Below are positions 26,328-33,473 of a stretch of DNA of 64,000 nucleotides, piece by piece. Origin of the DNA: DASRAU01 sp035638075 (GTDB lineage Bacteria; Acidobacteriota; Polarisedimenticolia; Gp22-AA2); NCBI GenBank assembly GCA_035638075.1, contig DASRAU010000046.1:124001-188000 (forward strand), written 5' to 3'. The position numbers and the translations under genes were made by a program. How positions within the stretch are numbered: position 1 is the stretch's first letter; each line of letters starts with the position of its first letter. The notes beneath the pieces were generated by a model. The model saw nothing but the letters and a program-made list of their open reading frames with translations. It did not search any database and was not told the origin of the DNA.

Positions 26328-27356
26328 TCAGACCGGCACGGCTTCGACGAGGCTGACCGCTGATGCCGTCGGGATGACGCGCTCCATGCGGAAGCGCGCC
26401 TTGCCGAGCAGGTCGGCGTATTCCTCCGGCGTCCGCTCCTGGCCGCCGGGCATCACGAGCATGGTGATGTCGAGGATCTTTCCCGGATGAAAGGCGTCAC
26501 CCGGCGGCAGCACCATCTCGCAGATCAGCAGCCGGCCGCCGGCGGGCACCGCCTTGCGACAGTGGCCGAGGATCGTCAGGCACTGGGCCTCGGACCAGTC
26601 GTGGATGATGTGCGACAGGAAGTAGCAGTCGGCGCCGGACGGCACCGTCTCGAAGAACGACCCGCTCTCGATGCGCACGCGGTCGACGATGCCGCGCGCC
26701 TTCAGGATCGCCGGCGCGTCCCGCACCACGTGCGGCAGGTCGAACAGCAGCCCCTTCGGCGCCTTGTGCCGCGTCAGGATGGCCGCCAGCATGCTGCCGC
26801 TGGCGCCGCCGATGTCGGCCACCACCTGGTGCTTCGAGAAATCGTACGCCTCGGCGACGGTCGCCGGCTCTTCGCCGTGCACGCCGATCATCGTCTCGCT
26901 GAAAAGCGATGCCTCGTCCGGGTGCTTCGCCAGGTAATCGAACGCGCCCATGCCGAACGCCTTCTCGAAGCCGGTCTTCCCCGTCTTCACGGAGTGCAGG
27001 AGCTCCTCCCAGGCCTTCCAGCCGAAGGGCCCGCCGAGCGTCAGCACGGTCGCGCGCGCCGATCCGGGCGCGCCGGTCTTGAGCGTCTCGCCGAGCGGCG
27101 TCAGCGCGAAGCGCTTCCCGTCCTTCCCGGTCAGGAGGCCGAGCGCCGCGAGCGCGCGCATGAGGCGGTGCAGCGACGGCGCGTGCGTCTCGGTCGGTCC
27201 GGCCAATTCGGCGGCGCTCTTCGGTCCGCCGGCGAGCCGGTCGGCGAGATCCAGCTTGGCCGCGGCATAGATGATGCGCGAGACCCAGTAGCCGGTCGCC
27301 ATCTGGATCACCTGCACGTGCGGAGGGGGCGCCGGCTGCTCCGTCTCTTGGCTCAT
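26328..27356 (-). CDS. SAM-dependent O-methyltransferase (COMT/acetylserotonin type)
   Basis: 342-residue small-molecule O-methyltransferase. The N-terminal winged-helix dimerisation domain (GYWVSRIIYAAAKLDLADRLAGGPKSAAELA) is followed by the SAM fold with motif I VVADIGGASGSMLAAIL (about residue 175). FFETVPSGADCYFLSHIIHDWSEAQCLTIL follows, where His is the expected catalytic base. Secondary-metabolite or phenolic methylation is the usual role; no biosynthetic partner lies nearby. It diverges from the ArsR gene; the palindromic operator at 27465-27482 lies between them and could affect both. Confidence 0.9.
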   Translation of the reverse strand: MSQETEQPAPPPHVQVIQMATGYWVSRIIYAAAKLDLADRLAGGPKSAAELAGPTETHAPSLHRLMRALAALGLLTGKDGKRFALTPLGETLKTGAPGSARATVLTLGGPFGWKAWEELLHSVKTGKTGFEKAFGMGAFDYLAKHPDEASLFSETMIGVHGEEPATVAEAYDFSKHQVVADIGGASGSMLAAILTRHKAPKGLLFDLPHVVRDAPAILKARGIVDRVRIESGSFFETVPSGADCYFLSHIIHDWSEAQCLTILGHCRKAVPAGGRLLICEMVLPPGDAFHPGKILDITMLVMPGGQERTPEEYADLLGKARFRMERVIPTASAVSLVEAVPV

Positions 27357-27458
27357 CGCTGTCTCTCCGAGGATGTTGGAACGGACGGGATTCTAGCCCG
27401 GATTTCCGGACCGGGGCCGCGCGACAGTGGCGGCCCGGGACGCACCTGAAGGGCTGCC

Positions 27459-27488
27459 TTGACAGGCAAGTATTTACTTGCCTATACT
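27459..27488 (+). promoter_or_regulatory. Promoter with perfect palindromic operator filling the -35/-10 spacer
   Basis: TTGACA (27459-27464) and TATACT (27483-27488) are separated by 18 bases. The whole spacer, GGCAAGTATTTACTTGCC (27465-27482), is a perfect inverted repeat of two 8-base arms around TT. It stands 24 bases before the ArsR start, so it is very likely the autorepression site of that regulator. Confidence 0.85.
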
Positions 27489-27511
27489 GCTGCCGTCACC
27501 ATGAAGGCCGC

Positions 27512-27835
27512 ATGAAGGATTCCGATCTCGTCTTCAGGGCGCTGGCCGATCCCGGGCGCCGCAAGCTCCTCGACGTGCTCAACTCCGGAGATGGCCGGAC
27601 GCTCACCGATCTCTGCGAGCACCTCGACATGACCCGCCAGGGCGTGACGCAGCACCTGGCGCTCCTCGAAGCGGCCGGTCTCGTCGCCACCCTGCGGCGC
27701 GGCCGCCACAAGCTGCACTTCCTCAACCCCGTTCCCCTGCAGGAAATCTACGACCGCTGGATCGCCCGCTTCGAGCGCTCGCGCGTGCGCGCGTTGCGTC
27801 ACCTGAAGGCGCGCCTGGAAGGAGCCGGATCATGA
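27512..27835 (+). CDS. ArsR-family winged-helix repressor (partner of SRPBCC protein)
   Basis: 107-residue ArsR/SmtB-fold regulator. DLVFRALADPGRRKLLDVLNSGDGRTLTDLCEHLDMTRQGVTQHLALLEAAGLVATLRRGRHKLHFLNP shows the whole HTH and wing. The metal-binding ELCVCD motif of ArsR proper is absent, as usual for regulators paired with SRPBCC proteins, so a non-metal signal is expected. The stop overlaps the SRPBCC gene start by 4 bases. Autoregulation through the adjacent palindrome is inferred. Confidence 0.92.
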   Translation: MKDSDLVFRALADPGRRKLLDVLNSGDGRTLTDLCEHLDMTRQGVTQHLALLEAAGLVATLRRGRHKLHFLNPVPLQEIYDRWIARFERSRVRALRHLKARLEGAGS

Positions 27836-28284
27836 TGAACAAGTCCACCTTCGTCTACGTCATCTACATCGCCTCCACGCCCGAGAGGGTCTGGCAGGGA
27901 CTCCTCGATCCGGAGTTCACCCGCCAGTACTGGGGACACGAGAACGTCTCCGACTGGAAACCGGGCTCGCCCTGGGAGCATCGCAAGGCCGACGGCTCCG
28001 GCTCGGTCTCGATCCTCGGGGAGGTGCTCGAGGCGCACAAGCCGCACAAGCTGGTGATCACCTGGGCCGACCCGGCCGAGAAAGGCCTGCGGCACCGCCA
28101 GACCCGCGTCACCTTCGACATCGAGTCCGTGGCCCAGATGACCCGGCTCACGGTGACGCACGATCAGCTCGAGCCCGGCTCGCAGATGGAGCGCAAGATC
28201 ACTTCCGGCTGGCCGCGCGTCGTCTCCAGCCTGAAGTCGCTGCTCGAGACCGGCAAGCCGCTCGACACCTGGGCCGGCCGGTAG
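27832..28284 (+). CDS. SRPBCC/AHSA1-family protein
   Basis: 150-residue START-like (SRPBCC) hydrophobic-pocket protein. FVYVIYIASTPERVWQGLLDPEFTRQYWGHENVSDWKPGSPWEHR is the family opening and TVTHDQLEPGS followed by GWPRVVSSLKSLLETG its end. Members bind small hydrophobic ligands; genes paired with an ArsR repressor are very common and the ligand is usually unknown. Its start is coupled to the ArsR stop. A comparable pair lies at 60241-61102. Confidence 0.9.
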   Translation: MMNKSTFVYVIYIASTPERVWQGLLDPEFTRQYWGHENVSDWKPGSPWEHRKADGSGSVSILGEVLEAHKPHKLVITWADPAEKGLRHRQTRVTFDIESVAQMTRLTVTHDQLEPGSQMERKITSGWPRVVSSLKSLLETGKPLDTWAGR

Positions 28285-28306
28285 TCGCCCGCGGCCCGCG
28301 AGGGAC

Positions 28307-28702
28307 TCAGTCCGCGTGGGTGACCATCACGACGTAGCCGTCGGGATCGGTCACGCGGAACTCTCCGCGCGGTGCATAGAAGGGATGCCGGATGGTGCCG
28401 GCCTCGATCCCGTCCTGGATCAGGCGCCCCCGGAACGCCTCGACGTCGGCGACGTAGACGTAGAAGAGGACCGCCTGGTCGCTCGCGACGATCGGCGCCG
28501 TGGCGCGCGCCAGCATCAGCTGCGCCCGGTGCGACTGGAGCCACGCCCAGTTGGGCTCGGTCTCCCCCTTCAGCGTGTTGGTGTTGCCGACCTGGAACCC
28601 GAATCGCGTGTAGAAGGCGATCGATTCCTGCACGTTCCGGACGTAGGCCATCGGCACGAGCGCCAGCGGGCCCTTCGGCGTCGGCCCCTTCGGAGTGGTC
28701 AT
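28307..28702 (-). CDS. VOC-family (glyoxalase-like) protein
   Basis: 131-residue VOC-fold protein. ALVPMAYVRNVQESIAFYTRFGFQVGN opens the first module; VLFYVYVADVEAFRGRLIQDGIEAG and FRVTDPDGYVVMVTHAD complete the second. GGAG lies 5 bases before the ATG at 28702, so the longer open frame upstream is not used. It converges with the SRPBCC gene. The ligand is unknown. Confidence 0.85.
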   Translation of the reverse strand: MTTPKGPTPKGPLALVPMAYVRNVQESIAFYTRFGFQVGNTNTLKGETEPNWAWLQSHRAQLMLARATAPIVASDQAVLFYVYVADVEAFRGRLIQDGIEAGTIRHPFYAPRGEFRVTDPDGYVVMVTHAD

Positions 28703-28742
28703 GAGGACTCCATCCTGCCACAACGTGCCCCTGAGAGTGGGG

Positions 28743-28774
28743 GTGGCCGCTCGTTGAAGGGAGAGCGGCGCCAC
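28743..28774 (-). terminator. Possible hairpin terminator after the transposase
   Basis: GTGGCCGCTC (28743-28752) pairs with GAGCGGCGCCAC (28763-28774) apart from a two-base bulge. It lies 18 bases past the transposase stop on the minus strand. There is no clear U-run, so intrinsic termination is uncertain; it could instead be an element-end structure. Confidence 0.3.
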
Positions 28775-28791
28775 CAAGCGCCGCATGGCCG

Positions 28792-29955
28792 CTAGAACGC
28801 CAGCTTCAACCTGTGTTGGGAGTTGTTCTTGTAGAGCGGGCTGGTCCAGAGGCGGCGGTAGAGGTGGGCCCAGGTGGGAGGGATGGGGGTACGGCCAGGG
28901 AAGAGTCGTCGCGAGAACACCCTGGCCCAGGGCCAGCGCTCGCGCGTCAGGCCGAGACGCATGGCAGGGCTCCCGCTTCGTGAAATCCGCTCGCTTCTTT
29001 TCTTGACGAAGTTGCGCCACGCTGCTGTCAGGAACATCTGCTCCATCACAGCATTGATCCGGCGGCCGAATGCAATCGTTTCGCGCCGCTGGTGCGCCAG
29101 AGAGTGCCGCAGGATCTTGTGCAGGAGGTCCACAGGGAACAAATGCTCATCGCGGAGGCGCGCCGCTTCACTGCGAGGTGACCCTTTCGGACCACGCGGA
29201 GGGTTCGGATAGCTCTCGAGAATGATTCTGCCCTGCAGCGAGGGATCCTGCCGGGCGCGGTCGTACGCCTGGTGCCCGTCTCCGATGACCGTCAGGACCG
29301 TCCCCGGCGAAGCCGCGTCCCGCAGGCGCTTGAAGACTCGCCTGGTCGAGCCGAGGTACCCGCCATGCGTCCGGCGCTCTGGACGCCGGTCCACGCGGTG
29401 GCGTTGCGTCGGGCTCATATGTCCCGAGCGTCCGTGCGGCGCCGGATCGAGGTCGTAGACAAACCACGATTTCGATCCGACCAGCGTCCCCACACCGAAC
29501 GGGTAATCCTGCGTGAACTCGAACGTCTCGAAATGATCGAAGACGAACGCCTCGTTCGATAGACGACCCGCGAGCTCGTGCCGGCTCAGCGCCAGCAGGA
29601 GAATGGCGTGCCGGCCAAGCCTTGCCGCGTTGCGCGTCACGGTCGAAGGGGCGCATCCGAGCGTTCTCGCGATCTGCCGATGCGCCGACCCGCCCACGAT
29701 CCCTGCGGCGATCGGGATGAGCAGCTCCGGCCGCTTGCTGTAATACGACACGGCGAACGACTGCCTGGAAAACGATGCGCGGCACACGAAGCACCGAAAC
29801 CGCGGGATGCGCCAACGCCGGCGCGTGCTGTAGAAGCCATGCCGCTCGAAGCGGAATCCCGGGGTCAGGCGGACGTGTTCTGGACACCCGCGCCGGGGGC
29901 AAAAAGCGGGTTGAAACCCCGACAGATGCTCCACCGGTGTCCCGGGCCAGTGCAT
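28792..29955 (-). CDS. Transposase-like protein, zinc ribbon + HTH + DDE-like
   Basis: 387 residues. An N-terminal zinc ribbon (CPRRGCPEH near residue 19 and FRCFVCRASF near 52) is followed by an HTH (SAHRQIARTLGCAPSTVTRNAARLGRH). A probable catalytic core follows, with Asp in EAFVFDHFETFEF and in TVLTVIGDGHQAYDRA. The layout resembles IS1/IS1595-type transposases, but no family can be fixed. No convincing terminal inverted repeats or target duplication were found by eye, so it may be a degraded or domesticated element. It is surrounded by unrelated chromosomal genes. Confidence 0.7.
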   Translation of the reverse strand: MHWPGTPVEHLSGFQPAFCPRRGCPEHVRLTPGFRFERHGFYSTRRRWRIPRFRCFVCRASFSRQSFAVSYYSKRPELLIPIAAGIVGGSAHRQIARTLGCAPSTVTRNAARLGRHAILLLALSRHELAGRLSNEAFVFDHFETFEFTQDYPFGVGTLVGSKSWFVYDLDPAPHGRSGHMSPTQRHRVDRRPERRTHGGYLGSTRRVFKRLRDAASPGTVLTVIGDGHQAYDRARQDPSLQGRIILESYPNPPRGPKGSPRSEAARLRDEHLFPVDLLHKILRHSLAHQRRETIAFGRRINAVMEQMFLTAAWRNFVKKRSERISRSGSPAMRLGLTRERWPWARVFSRRLFPGRTPIPPTWAHLYRRLWTSPLYKNNSQHRLKLAF

Positions 29956-29983
29956 GAGCCGCCGACAATCACGTGCCGTGCCG

Positions 29984-30009
29984 TCTCAGAATCTGAGATT
30001 CTTCTGAGA
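29984..30009. repeat. 26-base inverted repeat between transposase and protease genes
   Basis: TCTCAGAA (29984-29991) and TTCTGAGA (30002-30009) are perfect 8-base arms around a 10-base loop, 29 bases upstream of the transposase start and about 95 bases past the protease stop. It could be an operator, an element end or a weak terminator for the protease transcript. Confidence 0.5.
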
Positions 30010-30104
30010 GAAGGAGGGCATCCTGCAGGAGGCAACGTCCGCCGCCGAACGAACGCCGGCGACGCTTATCCAGCCGCGGTCACCACATTATCGGGTCCAC
30101 GTTG

Positions 30105-31724
30105 TCAGGGGGCGAGGATCGGTTGCAGGCGCGGGAAGTACGCGGCGAACGCTCCGTCCACCGTGCTGTTGGCCTCGTCGGGGCCCGACGAGCACACGTC
30201 GGAGACGTCGCTGCCGCACGAGCCGCTGAGCTGGCCGACGATCTGCGCCTGGGCGTTGAACAGGGGCGAGCCGCTGCTGCCGCCGTCGATCGCGCCGACG
30301 ATGTCGTGGGTGTAGATGAAGAACCCGTGCGGCCAGCCGGCGCACATCGGCGCCGCCGGATCCACGTCGTGCCGCGAATACACCTGGGGCCCGAAGTCGG
30401 GATTGCTGATGCGGTAGAGCGGCAGGCCGGCCGAATCGGCCACGGGGTCGGTGCTCCAGCCGAGGAAGACCGAGCCAGCCGGTGGCGGCGCCAGGAGCTG
30501 CAGGAGCGTGTAGTCGCCGCGCCTGCCGGTCGCGAGCACCACGGCGCCCGCGGTCCGGAATGGCCAGCCTTCGTTGGCCGGGCACTGGCCGTTGCACGAG
30601 GACGTCGCGAACCGCCAGTAGAACTGCACGTTGAGCGCGAACCGATTGCGATCGAGGCAGTGCGCTGCCGTCAGGAAGAGGTTGTCCCGATCCGGATTGT
30701 CGTCGTTGATGAGCGCGCCGCTGCACGTGTACAGGAAATGGCCCCTCGGCCACTCCATCTTGGCGACCGCGTTGCGAGCCAGCGTCGCCGCTGAGACCGT
30801 CCCCGTGCAGGTCGCGTCCACGAGACAGGCCGGGCTGCCGCATGGGAACGGTCCGCTCGGAGCCTGCAGGGCGATCCCCGCCGCGGAGCCATCGCCGGCC
30901 ACGGACCCGCCCCGGCCGGCCGGCGGGCGCGCCAGGTTCGCAATCGCATCGGTGCCCGGTCCCGCGAAGCGCGGCAGGACGAGGCCGGCCTCGCTGACCA
31001 GGAACGCGACCTGCGCGACCTCGTCCGCCGTCGCGGGCGGAGGCACGTGGACCTGCAGGATCGCCTCGCCGCCGAACAGCGTGTCGGTCCAGAACTCGCC
31101 GTCGTCGTTGGGACCGTTCCCGGTGTACGGCCCGAACGCCTCGCCGGCGCGGCTGAAGAGGAACAGCTCGGCCCCGGGCGGCAGCTCCATGCCCTCGATG
31201 TGGAAGCGCATCGCGCCCGCCGGCGGCGAAACCACCGCCACCGCCCACTCGTAGCCGCCATCCTTCGTCGGGCCGCCGGCGCCACGCCGGGCGGTCGCGA
31301 GACCGGCGATGTCGAGGCGGGCCGACAGGCTCTTCACCACGCCGATGCGCAGCGGTTCGTCGCGCGGCAGGCCGGGCCTCACGACGCTGCGGATCTCCTC
31401 GCGGGTCGGCTCGAGGCGCACCGGAGCATCGAGCGCGCGTGCCGGGAGCGCGGTGAGCAGCCGCGTCGCCAGCTCCGCCTGCCGCTGCCGCTCTTCGTCG
31501 ATGGTCCTGCCTTCGGTCGCGACGCGCATCGGCAGCCCGCCGCCGGCCCCGGCTCCGGCGCCGCTCGCAGCGCCGCCTCCGGTCGCAGCCGCCGATCCGG
31601 CCCCACCCTCGGCCGCGAGGGCCCGGCCCGGAAGACGGACCCTCGCGGCACTCAGGAGCAGCACCCCCGCCAGGAAGAGGAGGCCACCTGACGGTCCACG
31701 CAAGGCGCCGCTTCGTCTCGTCAT
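30105..31724 (-). CDS. Secreted trypsin-like serine protease, lysyl-endopeptidase type
   Basis: 539-residue exported chymotrypsin-fold protease. The N-terminus has a signal-like hydrophobic segment (GGLLFLAGVLLLSAARV) and an Ala/Gly-rich linker. A beta-rich prodomain of about 180 residues precedes the catalytic domain. The triad is visible: His in FLTAAHCLDRN, Asp in GDYTLLQL and Ser in IDGGSSGSPLFNA. Paired cysteines (CGSPACLVDATC, CNGQC) indicate disulfides, and the arrangement resembles Achromobacter protease I/lysyl endopeptidase. It probably degrades external protein. No accessory secretion gene is adjacent. Confidence 0.88.
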   Translation of the reverse strand: MTRRSGALRGPSGGLLFLAGVLLLSAARVRLPGRALAAEGGAGSAAATGGGAASGAGAGAGGGLPMRVATEGRTIDEERQRQAELATRLLTALPARALDAPVRLEPTREEIRSVVRPGLPRDEPLRIGVVKSLSARLDIAGLATARRGAGGPTKDGGYEWAVAVVSPPAGAMRFHIEGMELPPGAELFLFSRAGEAFGPYTGNGPNDDGEFWTDTLFGGEAILQVHVPPPATADEVAQVAFLVSEAGLVLPRFAGPGTDAIANLARPPAGRGGSVAGDGSAAGIALQAPSGPFPCGSPACLVDATCTGTVSAATLARNAVAKMEWPRGHFLYTCSGALINDDNPDRDNLFLTAAHCLDRNRFALNVQFYWRFATSSCNGQCPANEGWPFRTAGAVVLATGRRGDYTLLQLLAPPPAGSVFLGWSTDPVADSAGLPLYRISNPDFGPQVYSRHDVDPAAPMCAGWPHGFFIYTHDIVGAIDGGSSGSPLFNAQAQIVGQLSGSCGSDVSDVCSSGPDEANSTVDGAFAAYFPRLQPILAP

Positions 31725-31770
31725 GCGCCCATCCGGGCACGCGCGGGGAGGGACGCGCCGCGGCCGTGCA

Positions 31771-32142
31771 TCATGCCGCCGGTTGCAGCACGACCTTGAT
31801 GCAGCCGTCCTGCTTGTCGCGGAACGTCTTGTACATCTCCGGCGCCTGCTTGAGGCCGACCTTGTGCGTGATGACGAACGACGGATCGATCTCGCCGTTC
31901 TCGATGCGCGCCAGGAGCGGCTTCATGTAGCGCTGCACGTGCGTCTGCCCCATCTTGAAGGTCAGCCCCTTGTTCATGGCCGCGCCCATCGGCAGCTTGT
32001 CGGGGAAGCCGACGTAAACGCCGGGGATGGAGACGGTCCCGCCCTTGCGCGCGCAGTAGATGGCCTGGCGCAGCACGTGCGCCCGATCGGGGACGTCGTC
32101 CACGCGGACGACGCCCTTGCCGTGCCAGCAGAGCGCCTTCAT
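31771..32142 (-). pseudogene. Internally deleted zinc-type alcohol dehydrogenase
   Basis: 123 residues that join the first 19 residues of a glutathione-independent formaldehyde-dehydrogenase-like zinc ADH (MKALCWHGKGVVRVDDVPD) directly to its last hundred (RAHVLRQAIYCARKGGTVSIPGVY to GCIKVVLQPA). Full members are about 390 residues, so about 265 residues are missing in frame, including the catalytic zinc site and most of the NAD fold. AGAGGTG lies about 9 bases before the ATG. It cannot be an active dehydrogenase. The deletion may be natural or an assembly error; the short frame is intact and might still be translated. Confidence 0.82.
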
Positions 32143-32329
32143 GGGGAATTCACCTCTTCAATTCGGGCCCGCGCGAGCGGGAGGCGGGCCGGTGCGATGC
32201 GTCATGTCGTCGCGCGGTCCGGGCCCCTGGCCGCCGGAGTGCGCGCCCTGTCGAGAAAGCGAGACGCGATCGGTGATAGCACGCGCCCCGGGCGCGGCCC
32301 ATCCGTGGAACCGCGGAGAGAGCGCGCGG

Positions 32330-32809
32330 TCAGCGCGTGCGGCGCCGGGCTGCCGGGTGCTTCTTCACCGGCGCCGCGGTCCTGGCCGCGGGCTTCGATG
32401 GCGCCGCATCGTCCGGGACATCGCCGGGCCGGGAGCCCAGCGTCGCGACCAGGCGCTTCGGCGCCTGCGCGCGGTATGACTCGTCGACCCAGGCCTTCAG
32501 GATGTCGAGCGGCAGCGGCTTCCCTTCGGGAAACTTCACGGTCACCCAGCCGCTCTTGCCGAGGCCGTAGGGAGTCGGCTCCGCGCGCGGCAGCATCAGC
32601 GCCTTGCCGCCGCTGTGCGGCAGCTTGCAGGAGATGCTGAACGGCTCCCCTTCGAGACTGAGGTAGGCGAACGTTTTGTCGTTCACCGCGAGGTCGAGAT
32701 GCCCCGGCCACGGGCTCTTGGTGTGCGCCTTCGGATACGCGAGACCGAAGGCGCGCAGCGCCCGCAATCCCGCATCGGTCGCGCTCGACTTCCCTTTTTT
32801 CTTCTTCAT
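32330..32809 (-). CDS. MmcQ/YjbR-family protein
   Basis: 159 residues. The core (ALRAFGLAYPKAHTKSPWPGHLDLAVNDKTFAYLSLEGEPFSISCKLPHSGGKALML, then GLGKSGWVTVKFPEGKPLPLDILKAWVDESYRAQAPKRLVATL) matches the MmcQ/YjbR (CyaY-like fold) family. A lysine/arginine-rich tail is added. DNA binding has been proposed for the family but the role is unclear. Its ATG overlaps the stop of the upstream small paralogue (ATGA). Confidence 0.87.
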   Translation of the reverse strand: MKKKKGKSSATDAGLRALRAFGLAYPKAHTKSPWPGHLDLAVNDKTFAYLSLEGEPFSISCKLPHSGGKALMLPRAEPTPYGLGKSGWVTVKFPEGKPLPLDILKAWVDESYRAQAPKRLVATLGSRPGDVPDDAAPSKPAARTAAPVKKHPAARRRTR

Positions 32810-33084
32810 CCGGGGATCCAGATCTTCTTCGCTTCGATCACCTGGAGCCCGCGCAGCATGACGAGCGGCTCCTTCGACTTGGTGAAGAACGCCAGCCCCT
32901 TGTAACCCATGATGTAGCGGTGCTTCGGCTGGAACAGCTTCGGCGCCGAGTGCACCACCAGCCCCTGCGCGTTGTGCTCGACGAGCCGCTGGAAATCCTC
33001 CGGCTCGACCTGCACGATCGCTCCCGACGCCTTGATGGCCTGCGCGATGGCCGCCGCCGCCGCGGCCGCTGCTCCGCCCCCCAT
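32806..33084 (-). CDS. Small protein, tandem paralogue A
   Basis: 92 residues. After a glycine/alanine-rich start comes QAIKASGAIVQVEPEDFQRLVEHNAQGLVVHSAPKLFQPKHRYIMGYKGLAFFTKSKEPLVMLRGLQVIEAKKIWIP. The same pattern occurs in the gene at 33127 (paralogue B). AGGAGG lies about 7 bases before the ATG. Family and function are not recognised; the alpha-then-beta layout suggests a compact cytosolic domain. Confidence 0.75.
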   Translation of the reverse strand: MGGGAAAAAAAAIAQAIKASGAIVQVEPEDFQRLVEHNAQGLVVHSAPKLFQPKHRYIMGYKGLAFFTKSKEPLVMLRGLQVIEAKKIWIPG

Positions 33085-33126
33085 GAGTCTTCCTCCTTCG
33101 AAGGCCCTATCTTGCCCGAAACCCCC

Positions 33127-33402
33127 TCATGTCGGGACCCGGATCTTCTTTGCCTCGATGACCTGCACGGTGCGCGGCAGACGGAGCGGCTCGCGCGTCG
33201 CCGTGTAGAAGGCCAGGCCGCGGTAGCCCATCAGGTACCTGTGCCTGCGGGTAAAGTACTTTGCCTGCGTGTGCACGAGCAGGCCCTGGACGTTCTGCTC
33301 CAGCAGGCGCTGGAACTCGTCCGGCAGGACATTCACGATCGCGCCTGACGCCCTGACCGCCTGGATCGCCGCCGCGACGGCGCCCGGTGCCGGTGGGACC
33401 AT
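33127..33402 (-). CDS. Small protein, tandem paralogue B
   Basis: 91 residues, similar along its whole length to paralogue A: AIQAVRASGAIVNVLPDEFQRLLEQNVQGLLVHTQAKYFTRRHRYLMGYRGLAFYTATREPLRLPRTVQVIEAKKIRVP. The start at 33402 is chosen because GGAGG lies about 7 bases upstream and the length then equals that of paralogue A. Forty-two bases separate the two. It diverges from the amidohydrolase gene. Confidence 0.75.
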   Translation of the reverse strand: MVPPAPGAVAAAIQAVRASGAIVNVLPDEFQRLLEQNVQGLLVHTQAKYFTRRHRYLMGYRGLAFYTATREPLRLPRTVQVIEAKKIRVPT

Positions 33403-33473
33403 GACCAACCCTCCCGAGAGGCCGGGCATGATACCTTCCGCCCCCGAATCGCCGACCAGGACAGGAGGGATCG

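Noticed and set aside
28792..30104. Complete insertion sequence with defined ends
   Set aside because: Hairpins flank the transposase but no matching terminal inverted repeats or direct repeats were found, so only the gene is claimed.
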